DNA of 64,000 nucleotides from Streptomyces kaniharaensis (GTDB lineage Bacteria; Actinomycetota; Actinomycetes; Streptomycetales; Streptomycetaceae), in contig NZ_WBOF01000006.1 in assembly GCF_009569385.1 (NCBI RefSeq), positions 1 through 64,000 on the forward strand. The letters run 5' to 3'. Of this stretch, positions 1-8,543 are shown one piece after another; position 1 is the first letter of the stretch; each line of letters opens with the position of its first letter. The notes under the pieces are model-generated. The model was not told the origin of the DNA and did not search any database. It saw only the letters and a program-made list of their open reading frames with translations. The translations under genes were made by a program, and so were the position numbers.

Positions 1-339
1 CGGCTCGGCCTGCTGTCCGGCGATGCGGGCCAGCACAGCCAGGCCGAACGCGAGTGTCTTGCCGGAGCCGGTGCGGCCCCGTCCCAGCACGTCGCGGCCG
101 GCCAGCGAGTTCGGCAGCGTCGCGGCCTGGATCGGGAAGGGTGCGGTGACGCCCCTCCGTGCCAGGATCGTCAGCAGTTCCTTCGGCATGTCCAGTTCGT
201 CGAAGGACTCGACGGCGGGCAGCGCCGGCACGGTAGTCGCCGGCACCGCGAACTCCTGCCGAGAGGCGGACCCCGCGCTGCTGCCCGGTGCGGATCGGGA
301 ACCGGCGTTCCGGTGCGGAGGGCGGCTGGAACGGTTCAT
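1..339 (-). CDS. DEAD-box ATP-dependent RNA helicase, N-terminal part
   Basis: The first 113 codons are present and the gene runs off the left edge of the window. After about 45 low-complexity residues comes a Q-motif region (FDELDMPKELL, then APFPIQAATLP), followed by a Walker A / motif I in the form GRGRTGSGKT. This is the standard start of a DEAD-box RNA helicase, which unwinds RNA duplexes using ATP. The motif GRGRTGSGKT is the variant common in actinobacterial cold-associated helicases. A cold-shock protein gene lies just upstream on the same strand, which fits a role in RNA remodelling at low temperature. The start is the ATG at 339; everything beyond motif I is outside the window. Confidence 0.9.
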   Translation of the reverse strand, partial: MNRSSRPPHRNAGSRSAPGSSAGSASRQEFAVPATTVPALPAVESFDELDMPKELLTILARRGVTAPFPIQAATLPNSLAGRDVLGRGRTGSGKTLAFGLAVLARIAGQQAEP

Positions 340-541
340 GCGGGAGACCCTCCTCGGGACGGCATGTGACGTACGGGTCGGCTTTCACCAGGAAGGCGGA
401 AGCGGAGAACCCTGAACCGTGGACCGCCTGGGCGTGATGCCGACCCGGACGTGGCGCTGTCCGTTCGTGTGGGACGGCGGCCGGTTGACCGGATGCGCCC
501 GGGCCGGAACAGCCCGGTGGCGCGTGGTGACGCAAAGCCGA

Positions 542-582
542 GGGGGCCCGCACCGGGCATCATGTGCGCGGTGCGGGCCCCC
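542..582 (-). terminator. Rho-independent-type terminator of cspA
   Basis: A perfect 14-bp inverted repeat (542-555 and 569-582) with a 13-nt loop lies directly downstream of the cold-shock gene on the minus strand. It has no long T run, as is usual in high-GC actinobacteria. It should separate cspA from the helicase gene. Confidence 0.8.
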
Positions 583-614
583 TCGTTGCCAGGCGGTTGC
601 CCTGGCAGTGGGAA

Positions 615-818
615 CTACAGCGGGCGAATGTTCTCGGCCTGCGGGCCCTTCTGGCCCTGCGTGACGTCGAACTCGACCTTCTGGCCCTCGAGCAGCTCGC
701 GGAAGCCGCTGGCGTTGATGTTCGAGTAGTGGGCGAACACGTCCGGGCCGCCACCCTCCTGCTCGATGAAGCCGAAGCCCTTTTCCGCGTTGAACCACTT
801 CACGGTGCCATTAGCCAT
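615..818 (-). CDS. cspA: CspA-family cold-shock protein
   Basis: 67 residues, the usual length for a single cold-shock domain that binds single-stranded RNA/DNA and acts as an RNA chaperone. It opens MANGTVKWFNAEKGFGFIE, with the RNP1 motif KGFGFIE and an RNP2-type segment VFAHY. The ATG at 818 is chosen over an upstream in-frame ATG at 857 because it matches the family start and has AAGGAG 8 nt before it. A strong hairpin follows the stop codon and a DEAD-box helicase gene lies downstream on the same strand. The long leader upstream (to about 960) is the kind of place where cold-shock genes carry thermosensitive 5' UTRs, but no structure was computed. Confidence 0.97.
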   Translation of the reverse strand: MANGTVKWFNAEKGFGFIEQEGGGPDVFAHYSNINASGFRELLEGQKVEFDVTQGQKGPQAENIRPL

Positions 819-1268
819 GTAAGAAATCTCCTTCAAGGGACTTTCCGACACTCGCACGATACGAGCGCCGAGTCACCGCGATGAGCGCCCGCCCGGAAAA
901 GATCCGGAAAACAAAAATGCGCCCGCGATACATCAGCAGGCGCACACAAAGTTCATGGGAACCACTACTGCAACTCCTTCGACTGTAGCAGCTCCGAACC
1001 CGCTACGGTGGGACATTTCCGCACCGGTTTCGGAGGAGGTGGCCTCCCGCGCTGTCGGACCGGATCCGTCTTGTATGCCAACGAGCTTTCCAGACAAGGC
1101 AGTTGATCTGGGCGTCGCGGCGCCCCTGCGCGGCGGCCGACCTGTGGTGGTCTTCCGGATTCATACTCCCGAGGGAGTGTCGTTCGACACATCCGACATT
1201 TCGGGCATCCGGAATTCGGGCCGTCAGAAAAGGTCGTCCCCCGCGTTCCACGGCGCATACTGGCGTGG
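819..1268. other. Non-coding stretch between cspA and the next gene
   Basis: About 450 bp holding the cspA leader and presumably two divergent promoters. It is AT-richer than its surroundings near 890-920, with a repeated CCGGAAAA. The open frames here look like shadows with atypical composition. No RNA gene or riboswitch was recognised. Confidence 0.5.
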
Positions 1269-1490
1269 ATGAGGAAACCTGAAGCAGTCCGCCGGCACCT
1301 GCCCACCAGTCCCTTCAAGGCCAAGGCCGAAGCACCGCGCAAGCACTTCGCCCTCGGCGACCGTGTCACCCACGACGCCTATGGCCTCGGCCGGGTCATC
1401 GGCGTCGAAGGCGATACCGCGGTCCTGGTCGACTTCGGATCACGACAGGAGCGCATCACCGAGCCGTACACCGGGATGTTCAACCTCTGA
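1269..1490 (+). CDS. Small SH3/Tudor-like protein (conserved hypothetical)
   Basis: 73 residues. The C-terminal two thirds (FALGDRVTHDAYGLGRVIG, then AVLVDFGS, then EPY) resembles the small beta-barrel at the C-terminus of UvrD/PcrA helicases (pattern GDRVxHxxFGxGxV), a Tudor/SH3-type fold that contacts RNA polymerase or nucleic acid. The first 25 residues are basic. Freestanding copies near cold-shock genes occur widely in streptomycetes. The molecular function is unknown; RNA or RNAP binding is inference from the fold. Confidence 0.75.
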   Translation: MRKPEAVRRHLPTSPFKAKAEAPRKHFALGDRVTHDAYGLGRVIGVEGDTAVLVDFGSRQERITEPYTGMFNL

Positions 1491-1552
1491 CCCGGCCACC
1501 GCAGGCCCCTCGCCGTGTTTCCTGCGGCCTGGGGCCGCGGCACATCGGTGCC

Positions 1553-1590
1553 GTCAAGATCGCGTCAAGGCGTGCCCGGATCGCGTCAAG
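1553..1590 (+). promoter_or_regulatory. Direct-repeat array, candidate KdpE site upstream of the KimA-like gene
   Basis: Three copies of GTCAAG begin at 1553, 1564 and 1585 (steps of 11 and 21 bp, one and two helical turns). This is the spacing used by OmpR/PhoB-family response regulators. Related repeats occur upstream of the kdp operon and downstream of kdpE. The array ends about 70 bp before the transporter start codon. Confidence 0.5.
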
Positions 1591-1663
1591 AGCATGTAGC
1601 GAACGGAATGCGGGGGCCGGCGGAGCTCCACGATCGTGCCAATCACGATCGATGGAGAAACAC

Positions 1664-3493
1664 ATGTCCGACATCACTGCCGTGGCCGTCACGGCCGAGC
1701 CCGAGCCGCCTGATACCGGCGCGGGGGACGAACGGCACCGCCTCACCGCGTTCGGCGGCCTGGCCGCGCTCTCGCTGGACGCCATGGCCTCGGTGGCGTA
1801 CGGGCCGGAGTCGATCGTCCTGGTGCTCGGCACGGCGGGGGCGTACGGGCTGGGCTTCACGCTGCCCGTCACGGTGGCGATCGCGGTCCTGCTCGCCGTG
1901 CTGGTGGCCTCCTACCGCCAGGTGATAGCGGCGTTCCCGGACGGCGGTGGCTCGTACGCGGTGGCCAAGGCCCACCTGGGCCGCCGGACGGCGCTGACCG
2001 CGGCCGCCTCGCTGGTGATCGACTACATCCTGAACGTGGCGGTCTCGGTGACGGCCGGGGTGGCGGCGCTGACCTCGGCCGTGCCGAGCCTGTACGACGA
2101 CCGGGTCTGGCTGTGCCTGGGCGTGCTGGTGCTGGTGACCGCGGTGAACCTGCGCGGGATCGCCGAGTCGGCCCGCTGGTTCATGGCGCCGACCGCCGTC
2201 TTCGTCGTCTCGATCCTGGCCATCATCGTGGTCGGCCTGTTCCGGGACGCCCCCGCGAGCACCGAGGCCGCCGCCGGCCACGCCTCCGCGCTGGCCGACA
2301 ACGCGACGGCCGTCGGCGCGCTGCTGCTGCTGAAGGCCTTCGCCGCCGGGTGTTCGGCGCTGACCGGCGTGGAGGCGGTGGCGAACGCCGTCCCGTCCTT
2401 CCGGACGCCACGGGTGAAGCGGGCACAGCACACCGAGGTCGCGTTGGGCGCGCTGCTCGGCGTGATGCTGATCGGCCTGGCCGTGCTGATCGGCCGCTTC
2501 CACCTCCAGCCGGTCGAGGGCGTCACCGTGCTCGCCCAGCTGGCCGACGCCTCACTCGGCCACGGCGCCGCCTTCTACGTCGTCCAGTTCGCCACCGTGG
2601 TCCTGCTCGGCCTGGCCGCCAACACCTCCTTCGGCGGTCTGCCGGTCCTGCTCCACCTGCTCGCCCGGGACAACCACCTCCCGCACGTGTTCGCGCTGCG
2701 CGCCGACCGGCAGGTGCACCGGCACGGCGTGCTGTTCCTGGCGGTGGTCTCGGCGGCGCTGCTGGTCGGCTCCGGCGGCGACGTCAACAGCCTGGTGCCG
2801 CTGTTCTCGATCGGCGTGTTCGTCGGCTTCACGATCTGCCAGGTCGGCATGGTGCGGCACTGGTACCTGAAGCGACCGGACGGCTGGCAATGGAAGGCCC
2901 TGCTGAATGGTTTCGGCGCGCTGCTGACGGGCGTCGCCACGTTCGTCGTCACCGGCACCAAGTTCACCGAGGGCGCCTGGGGCATCGTGGTGGCGCTGCC
3001 CCTGCTGGTGTTGCTCTTCGAGCTCATCCACCGCAGCTACCAGCGGATCGGCGAGCGCCTGGAGATCGGCCGGGTACCCGGTGCGGTCACCCGTCAGCGC
3101 AGCCTGGTCGTCGTCCCGGTCACCACGATCACCCGGCTCACCCGGGACGGCCTGTCGGCGGCGCTCTCGCTCGGCGACGAGGTGCTGGCGGTCACCGTGG
3201 TGCACGAGCCGGCCGAGGCGGAAGCGCTGCGCCGGGACTGGGAGCTGTGGCGGCCGGGCGTGCCGCTGGTGGAGATCCCGGACGACCACCGCCGGCTGGG
3301 CCAGCCGATCGCGGCCTTCGTCAACAGGCTTGGCGAGGAGCGCGCGTACGACCGGCTCACGGTGCTGATCCCCGAGGTGGAGCCGTCCCACTGGTGGCAG
3401 CGGGCGCTGCAGAACCGGCGCGGCGCCGTGATCGACCGCGCCCTGCGCCGGAGCACCGACGCGGTGGTCTGCCGCCTTCGGATGCGCATGTAG
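1664..3493 (+). CDS. KimA-like APC-superfamily potassium transporter
   Basis: 609 residues with about 12 hydrophobic segments and a 150-residue cytoplasmic C-terminal domain, the architecture of the KimA (YdaO) group of K+/H+ symporters rather than of ordinary amino-acid permeases (about 450 residues). The N-terminus carries SLDAMASVAYGPESIV and the GGGSYAVAKAHLG segment typical of this group. The ATG at 1664 is preferred over 1652 because GGAGA lies 5-9 nt upstream of it. It precedes the kdp operon on the same strand, and upstream direct repeats resemble those before kdp, so high-affinity K+ import under KdpE control is a good inference. KimA proteins in Bacillus are inhibited by c-di-AMP. 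A broad-specificity amino-acid permease is the alternative. Confidence 0.8.
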   Translation: MSDITAVAVTAEPEPPDTGAGDERHRLTAFGGLAALSLDAMASVAYGPESIVLVLGTAGAYGLGFTLPVTVAIAVLLAVLVASYRQVIAAFPDGGGSYAVAKAHLGRRTALTAAASLVIDYILNVAVSVTAGVAALTSAVPSLYDDRVWLCLGVLVLVTAVNLRGIAESARWFMAPTAVFVVSILAIIVVGLFRDAPASTEAAAGHASALADNATAVGALLLLKAFAAGCSALTGVEAVANAVPSFRTPRVKRAQHTEVALGALLGVMLIGLAVLIGRFHLQPVEGVTVLAQLADASLGHGAAFYVVQFATVVLLGLAANTSFGGLPVLLHLLARDNHLPHVFALRADRQVHRHGVLFLAVVSAALLVGSGGDVNSLVPLFSIGVFVGFTICQVGMVRHWYLKRPDGWQWKALLNGFGALLTGVATFVVTGTKFTEGAWGIVVALPLLVLLFELIHRSYQRIGERLEIGRVPGAVTRQRSLVVVPVTTITRLTRDGLSAALSLGDEVLAVTVVHEPAEAEALRRDWELWRPGVPLVEIPDDHRRLGQPIAAFVNRLGEERAYDRLTVLIPEVEPSHWWQRALQNRRGAVIDRALRRSTDAVVCRLRMRM

Positions 3494-3557
3494 CGGCGGG
3501 CCGGCCGCCAGCCGAAGCGTTCAGGACAAGCCGCGGTCTCGGGTGCATGACGCGGAT

Positions 3558-3574
3558 ATCAACGCCGCGTCAAT
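3558..3574 (+). promoter_or_regulatory. Paired TCAA repeats upstream of the kdp operon
   Basis: ATCAAC (3558) and GTCAAT (3569) start 11 bp apart, about 150 bp upstream of the first small kdp reading frame. They match the phasing of the arrays at 1553-1590 and 11794-11842, but this site is weaker, with only two degenerate units. Confidence 0.4.
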
Positions 3575-3721
3575 GTTTCCGGACCACCCGTATGGACGGC
3601 ATCAGGGACGCCTGACGCGCCCCCCATCGGCTGGTTTGCTGCAACCGCTGGTTTTCAGCCGATGCTGTGAGGCCGCCCTGGCCGTGCACGGTTACGTCCC
3701 CCTATCACTGTGGTGGAGCCC

Positions 3722-3805
3722 ATGTCCGATCTCATCTACGTCGGTGTCACGGTCGCCGTGTTCGCCGTCATCGCCCTGATCGCGCGAGGGGTGGAGAAGC
3801 TGTGA
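3722..3805 (+). CDS. 27-residue single-pass membrane peptide preceding kdpF
   Basis: Reads MSDLIYVGVTVAVFAVIALI, then a short basic/acidic tail ending in VEKL. It is one hydrophobic helix with a charged end, close in size and character to KdpF (29 residues) but different in sequence. GGTGGAG lies 5 nt before the ATG. It is the first reading frame of the kdp operon, 73 bp before kdpF. Comparable tiny ORFs precede kdpF in other actinobacteria, to my recollection. A role as a second stabilising peptide of the Kdp complex is inference. Confidence 0.7.
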   Translation: MSDLIYVGVTVAVFAVIALIARGVEKL

Positions 3806-3806
3806 A

Positions 3807-3870
3807 CGAGCGCAGCGAGCGAACCATTGTCAGGTGCGTGTTGCGCGAAGCGCCCGCCGAGCGCAGCGAG
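3807..3870. repeat. Intra-operon repeat with two CGAGCGCAGCGAG copies
   Basis: The 13-mer CGAGCGCAGCGAG occurs at 3807-3819 and 3858-3870, bracketing a 38-bp segment between the two tiny kdp reading frames. The whole unit resembles the short GAGCGCAGCGAGC-type interspersed elements found between genes in actinobacterial genomes. Nothing in it looks coding. Confidence 0.55.
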
Positions 3871-3878
3871 GTGGGCGC

Positions 3879-3968
3879 ATGAGTGCCGAGAACCTCGCAG
3901 GTCTCATCGTCGCCGTCGCGCTCGTCGGCTATCTCGTCGTCGCGCTGATCTACCCGGAGAAGTTCTGA
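3879..3968 (+). CDS. kdpF: K+-transporting ATPase subunit KdpF
   Basis: 29 residues: a short start MSAENLAGLIVAVALVGYL followed by a positively charged end containing YPEKF. This is a single transmembrane helix typical of KdpF, which stabilises the KdpABC complex in the membrane. It is followed one base after the stop by kdpA. Confidence 0.9.
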   Translation: MSAENLAGLIVAVALVGYLVVALIYPEKF

Positions 3969-3969
3969 C

Positions 3970-5634
3970 ATGAGCTCCACTCTCGCGGGCTGGCTGCAGG
4001 CCCTGGCCCTGGTGGCCGCGCTGGTCCTGTGCTACCGCCCCCTGGGCGACTACATCGCCCGGATCCTGACCACCTCCAAGCACCTCAGAGTCGAGCGAGG
4101 CATCTACAAGGTCATCGGCGTGGACGGTGACGCCGACCAGCGCTGGCCGGTGTACCTGCGCTCGGTGCTGGCCTTCTCGGCCGTCTCCGTCCTCTTCCTG
4201 TACGCCCTGATCCGGCTGCAGACCTTCCTGCTGCTGAACCTCGGCGTTCCGCAGATGGAGGGCCACCAGGCGTGGAACACCGCGATCTCGTTCGTCACCA
4301 ACACCAACTGGCAGTCCTACAGCGGTGAGTCCGCGATGGGCCACCTGGTGCAGATGATGGGCCTGGCGGTGCAGAACTTCGTCTCCGCGGCCGTCGGCAT
4401 CGCCATCGTCGCGGCGCTGATCCGGGGCTTCACCCGGAACAGGACGGATCGGCTCGGCAACTTCTGGGTGGACCTGGTCCGGATCAACCTGCGGCTGCTG
4501 CTGCCGCTGTCGATCGTCTTCGCGTTCGTCCTGGTGGCCAATGGTGTGATCCAGAACTTCCACGGCTTCCACGAGGTGGCCGGTCTCGCCGGTGACGTGC
4601 AGAAGGTCCCGGGCGGGCCGGTGGCCTCGCAGGAGGTCATCAAGGAGCTCGGCACCAACGGTGGTGGCTTCTTCAACGCCAACTCGGCGCACCCGTTCGA
4701 GAACCCGACGGGTTTCACGAACTGGCTGGAGATCTTCCTGATCCTGCTGATCCCGTTCGCGCTGCCGCGGACCTTCGGCCGGATGGTCGGCGACAACCGC
4801 CAGGGTTACGCCATCGCGTCCGTTATGGCGATCTTCTGGGTCGCGTCGACGGCGCTCCTCACCTTCGCCGAGTCGCAGCACGGGGGTACCGCCCTCCAGG
4901 CCGCCGGCGCCGCGATGGAGGGCAAGGAGCAGCGCTTCGGCATCGCCGCCAGCTCGTTGTTCGCCGCCTCGACGACGCTGACCTCGACCGGTGCGGTGGA
5001 CTCCTTCCACGACTCGTTCACGCCGTTCGGCGGCGGCATCAACATCTTCAACATGATGCTGGGTGAGATCGCGCCCGGCGGTGTGGGCTCCGGCCTGTAC
5101 GGCATGCTGATCCTGGCGATCGTCGCGGTGTTCGTCGCCGGTCTGATGGTCGGGCGCACCCCCGAGTACCTGGGCAAGAAGCTCGGCGGGCGCGAGATGA
5201 AGTTCGCCTCGCTGTACATCCTCACCACTCCCGCGCTGGTGCTGGTGGGCACCGGTGTGGCGATGGCGCTGCCGGGTGAGCGGGCCGGGATGCTCAACAG
5301 CGGTGCGCACGGGTTCTCCGAGGTGCTGTACGCGTTCACCTCCGCGAGCAACAACAACGGTTCGGCGTTCGCGGGCATCACCGTCAACACCGACTGGTAC
5401 GACACAGCGCTCGGTCTGTGCATGGTGTTCGGCCGTTTCCTGCCGATGGTCTTCGTGCTGGCGCTGGCCGGGTCGCTGGCCCAGCAGCAGCCGGTTCCGG
5501 CCACCCCGGGCACCCTGCCCACCCACAAGCCGCTGTTCGTGGGCCTGCTGTCGGGCGTCGTCCTGATCGTCGTCGGCCTCACCTACTTCCCGGCCCTGGC
5601 TCTCGGGCCGATCGCGGAAGGTCTCTCCTCCTGA
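3970..5634 (+). CDS. kdpA: K+-transporting ATPase, K+-channel-like subunit A
   Basis: 554 residues, the family's normal length. KdpA is the K+-selective subunit of the Kdp P-type ATPase and is related to KtrB/TrkH channels. The four pore-loop regions are visible: TNTNWQSYSGE, TNGGGFFNANSAHPFEN, TSTGAVDSFHD and ASNNNGSAFAG. The gene starts right after kdpF, and its stop overlaps the kdpB start (TGATG), so the subunits are translationally coupled. Confidence 0.98.
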   Translation: MSSTLAGWLQALALVAALVLCYRPLGDYIARILTTSKHLRVERGIYKVIGVDGDADQRWPVYLRSVLAFSAVSVLFLYALIRLQTFLLLNLGVPQMEGHQAWNTAISFVTNTNWQSYSGESAMGHLVQMMGLAVQNFVSAAVGIAIVAALIRGFTRNRTDRLGNFWVDLVRINLRLLLPLSIVFAFVLVANGVIQNFHGFHEVAGLAGDVQKVPGGPVASQEVIKELGTNGGGFFNANSAHPFENPTGFTNWLEIFLILLIPFALPRTFGRMVGDNRQGYAIASVMAIFWVASTALLTFAESQHGGTALQAAGAAMEGKEQRFGIAASSLFAASTTLTSTGAVDSFHDSFTPFGGGINIFNMMLGEIAPGGVGSGLYGMLILAIVAVFVAGLMVGRTPEYLGKKLGGREMKFASLYILTTPALVLVGTGVAMALPGERAGMLNSGAHGFSEVLYAFTSASNNNGSAFAGITVNTDWYDTALGLCMVFGRFLPMVFVLALAGSLAQQQPVPATPGTLPTHKPLFVGLLSGVVLIVVGLTYFPALALGPIAEGLSS

Positions 5635-7757
5635 TGTCCTCGTCAACGCTTACCCCCTCTCCCACGCCGGGCTCTCCCACGCCGGGCGACAAGACCGAGG
5701 GCGCGGCCTCCCACAGAGTCTCCAGCGGCCTCCTCGATCCGAAGCTGCTGCTCTCCTCGCTGCCGGACGCGGTGAAGAAGCTCGACCCCCGGGTGATGGT
5801 CAAGAACCCGGTCATGTTCGTGGTCGAGGTCGGCTCGGTCGTCACCACGATCTCCGCGATCGCCCATCCCAGCGTTTTCGCGTGGTCGATCACCGTCTGG
5901 CTCTGGCTGACCACGGTCTTCGCCAACCTGGCCGAGGCTGTTGCCGAGGGCCGCGGCAAGGCCCAGGCCGACACGCTGCGCAAGACCAAGACCGAGAGCG
6001 TCGCCCGCCGCCTCACCAACTGGCCTGCCACGCAGGACGAGGAGGAGGTGCCGGGTACGGCCCTGCGGCTCGGTGATCACGTGGTGGTCGAGGCCGGGCA
6101 GATCATCCCCGGTGACGGTGATGTCGTCGAGGGTGTCGCGTCGGTGGACGAGTCGGCGATCACCGGTGAGTCCGCGCCGGTGATCCGCGAGTCGGGTGGT
6201 GACCGCAGTGCGGTGACGGGCGGCACGAAGGTGCTGTCCGACCGGATCGTGGTGAAGATCGCCTCGGAGCCCGGCAAGTCGTTCATCGACCGGATGATCG
6301 CCCTGGTCGAGGGCGCCGCCCGGCAGAAGACGCCGAACGAGATCGCGCTGAACATCCTGCTGGCCTCGCTGACCATCGTCTTCCTGGTCGCGGTCGTCAC
6401 GCTCCAGCCGATGGCCACGTTCGCGGGCGCGCCGCAGTCGATGATCGTCCTGGTCGCCCTGATCGTGGCGCTCATCCCGACCACCATCGGCGCGCTGCTG
6501 TCCGCGATCGGCATCGCCGGCATGGACCGGCTGGTGCAGCGCAACGTGCTGGCGATGTCCGGGCGCGCCGTCGAGGCCGCCGGCGACGTCAACACCCTGC
6601 TGCTCGACAAGACCGGCACCATCACCCTGGGCAACCGCCAGGCCGCCGAGTTCCAGCCCGCCGAAGGCGTCGAGATCGGCGAGCTGGCGGACGCCGCCCA
6701 GCTCTCCTCCCTCGCGGACGAGACTCCCGAAGGCCGTTCGATCGTGGTCCTCGCCAAGACGGAGTACGGTCTGCGGGCCCGCGCCCAGGGCGAGTTGACG
6801 CATGCCACGTGGGTCCCGTTCACCGCCCAGACCCGCATGTCGGGTGTGGACGTGGACGGTACGCAGGTCCGCAAGGGCGCGGCCGGCTCCGTCGCCAACT
6901 GGGTCACCGAGAACGGCGGTTCGGTCGGATCGGACGTGGCGCAGCTGGTGGACGGCATCTCCGCGGCCGGCGGTACGCCGCTGGTGGTGGCGACGAAGGT
7001 CGGCTCGGCTCCGGCCAAGGTCCTGGGTGTGATCTACCTGAAGGACGTGGTCAAGGAGGGCATGCGGGAGCGCTTCGACGAGCTCCGTCGGATGGGCATC
7101 AAGACCATCATGATCACGGGCGACAACCCGCTGACCGCCAAGGCGATCGCGGAGGAGGCCGGCGTGGACGACTTCCTCGCCGAGGCCACGCCCGAGGACA
7201 AGATGGCCCTGATCAAGAAGGAGCAGGAGGGCGGCAAGCTCGTCGCGATGACCGGCGACGGCACCAACGACGCCCCCGCCCTCGCCCAGGCCGACGTCGG
7301 CGTGGCGATGAACACCGGGACGATGGCGGCCAAGGAGGCCGGCAACATGGTCGACCTGGACTCCAACCCGACCAAGCTGATCGAGATCGTCGAGATCGGC
7401 AAGCAGTTGCTGATCACCCGCGGCGCGCTGACCACGTTCTCGATCTCGAACGACGTGGCCAAGTACTTCGCGATCATCCCCGCGATGTTCGCCGGGGTCT
7501 ACCCGGGCCTGAGCCACCTCAACATCATGGGCCTGCACAGCCCGCAGTCCGCGATCACCTCGGCGATCATCTTCAACGCCCTGGTCATCGTCGGTCTGAT
7601 CCCGCTCGCCCTCCGTGGCGTCCGTTACCGGCCCGCGGACGCGAGCTCGCTGCTGGCCCGCAACATCGGGATCTACGGCATCGGCGGCCTGATCGTGCCG
7701 TTCGTCGGGATCAAGCTGATCGACCTGATCGTCCAGTTCATCCCCGGCCTGAGCTGA
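5634..7757 (+). CDS. kdpB: K+-transporting ATPase, catalytic P-type subunit B
   Basis: 707 residues. P-type ATPase with the phosphorylation motif DKTGTITLGN (aspartate at residue 325), the actuator-domain TGES motif (AITGESAPV) and the hinge GDGTNDAPALAQAD. KdpB hydrolyses ATP to drive K+ uptake through KdpA. The start at 5634 overlaps the kdpA stop. The first 30 residues are Pro/Thr/Ser-rich, a common extension in actinobacterial KdpB. Confidence 0.98.
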   Translation: MSSSTLTPSPTPGSPTPGDKTEGAASHRVSSGLLDPKLLLSSLPDAVKKLDPRVMVKNPVMFVVEVGSVVTTISAIAHPSVFAWSITVWLWLTTVFANLAEAVAEGRGKAQADTLRKTKTESVARRLTNWPATQDEEEVPGTALRLGDHVVVEAGQIIPGDGDVVEGVASVDESAITGESAPVIRESGGDRSAVTGGTKVLSDRIVVKIASEPGKSFIDRMIALVEGAARQKTPNEIALNILLASLTIVFLVAVVTLQPMATFAGAPQSMIVLVALIVALIPTTIGALLSAIGIAGMDRLVQRNVLAMSGRAVEAAGDVNTLLLDKTGTITLGNRQAAEFQPAEGVEIGELADAAQLSSLADETPEGRSIVVLAKTEYGLRARAQGELTHATWVPFTAQTRMSGVDVDGTQVRKGAAGSVANWVTENGGSVGSDVAQLVDGISAAGGTPLVVATKVGSAPAKVLGVIYLKDVVKEGMRERFDELRRMGIKTIMITGDNPLTAKAIAEEAGVDDFLAEATPEDKMALIKKEQEGGKLVAMTGDGTNDAPALAQADVGVAMNTGTMAAKEAGNMVDLDSNPTKLIEIVEIGKQLLITRGALTTFSISNDVAKYFAIIPAMFAGVYPGLSHLNIMGLHSPQSAITSAIIFNALVIVGLIPLALRGVRYRPADASSLLARNIGIYGIGGLIVPFVGIKLIDLIVQFIPGLS

Positions 7758-7774
7758 GAAAGGAGTCCACCGCA

Positions 7775-8410
7775 ATGTCCAAGCCCCTGCCCGCCATCGT
7801 GCGGACCCACTTCACCGCGCTGCGCGTACTCCTGGTGCTGACCGTGATCCTCGGGATCGTGTACCCGCTGCTGGTCACCGGCATCTCGCAGGTCGCCTTC
7901 AGCGACAAGGCCAACGGCTCGATCGTGACGTCCGACGGCAAGGAGATCGGTTCCAGTCTGCTCGGCCAGAACTACAACCTGCCGAAGAAGAACCCGGACG
8001 ACCCGAAGGAGGAGGCCCAGCCGGACCCGAAGTGGTTCCAGCCCCGGCCTTCTGCCGCCGGCACCGGCTACGACCCGTCCTCGTCCGGCGCCTCCAACCT
8101 CGGCCCGAACAGCGACGACCTGCTGAAGGCCGTCAACGACCGCCGCGCCGCCGTCGCCGAGTTCGACGGCGTCGACCCGGCGAGCGTCCCGGCGGACGCG
8201 CTGACCGCCTCCGGCTCCGGCCTCGACCCGCACATCTCGGTGGCCTACGCCAAGGAGCAGGTCAACCGGGTCGCCAAGGAGCGCAACCTGCCGGCGGAGA
8301 CGGTGAAGAAGCTGGTCGAGAAGTGCGCCGAGGGCCGTTCGCTCGGTTTCCTCGGCCAGGACGGTGTCAACGTCGTCCTCCTCAACAAGGCTCTGAGCGA
8401 GTCGAAGTGA
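7775..8410 (+). CDS. kdpC: K+-transporting ATPase subunit C
   Basis: 211 residues: one N-terminal transmembrane helix (about residues 16-38) and an extracytoplasmic domain with the family motifs GSSLLGQNY, WFQPRPSAA and SGSGLDPHIS. KdpC assists ligand binding and assembly of the Kdp pump. AAAGGAG lies 8 nt before the ATG. A strong hairpin lies between it and kdpD. Confidence 0.97.
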   Translation: MSKPLPAIVRTHFTALRVLLVLTVILGIVYPLLVTGISQVAFSDKANGSIVTSDGKEIGSSLLGQNYNLPKKNPDDPKEEAQPDPKWFQPRPSAAGTGYDPSSSGASNLGPNSDDLLKAVNDRRAAVAEFDGVDPASVPADALTASGSGLDPHISVAYAKEQVNRVAKERNLPAETVKKLVEKCAEGRSLGFLGQDGVNVVLLNKALSESK

Positions 8411-8437
8411 CGTTACGTCAGTTGATCGCATGACCTG

Positions 8438-8480
8438 GCCGGCCCGGGTGTGGGAGTACGTCTCCCGTGCCCGGGCCGGC
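8438..8480 (+). terminator. Hairpin between kdpC and kdpD
   Basis: Perfect 11-bp GC inverted repeat (8438-8448 and 8470-8480) with a 21-nt loop. Its place between structural and regulatory genes suggests a partial terminator that keeps kdpDE expression below kdpFABC. Confidence 0.65.
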
Positions 8481-8543
8481 TGCCCCACATCTGCACAAGT
8501 GCACCACCCATCTGTCAGCTCCTCGAAGGAATGAGCAGCGCCC

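Noticed and set aside
3542..3721. c-di-AMP (ydaO) riboswitch in front of the potassium genes
   Set aside because: Such riboswitches often precede K+ genes, but I could not recognise the conserved core by eye before either the KimA-like gene or kdp.
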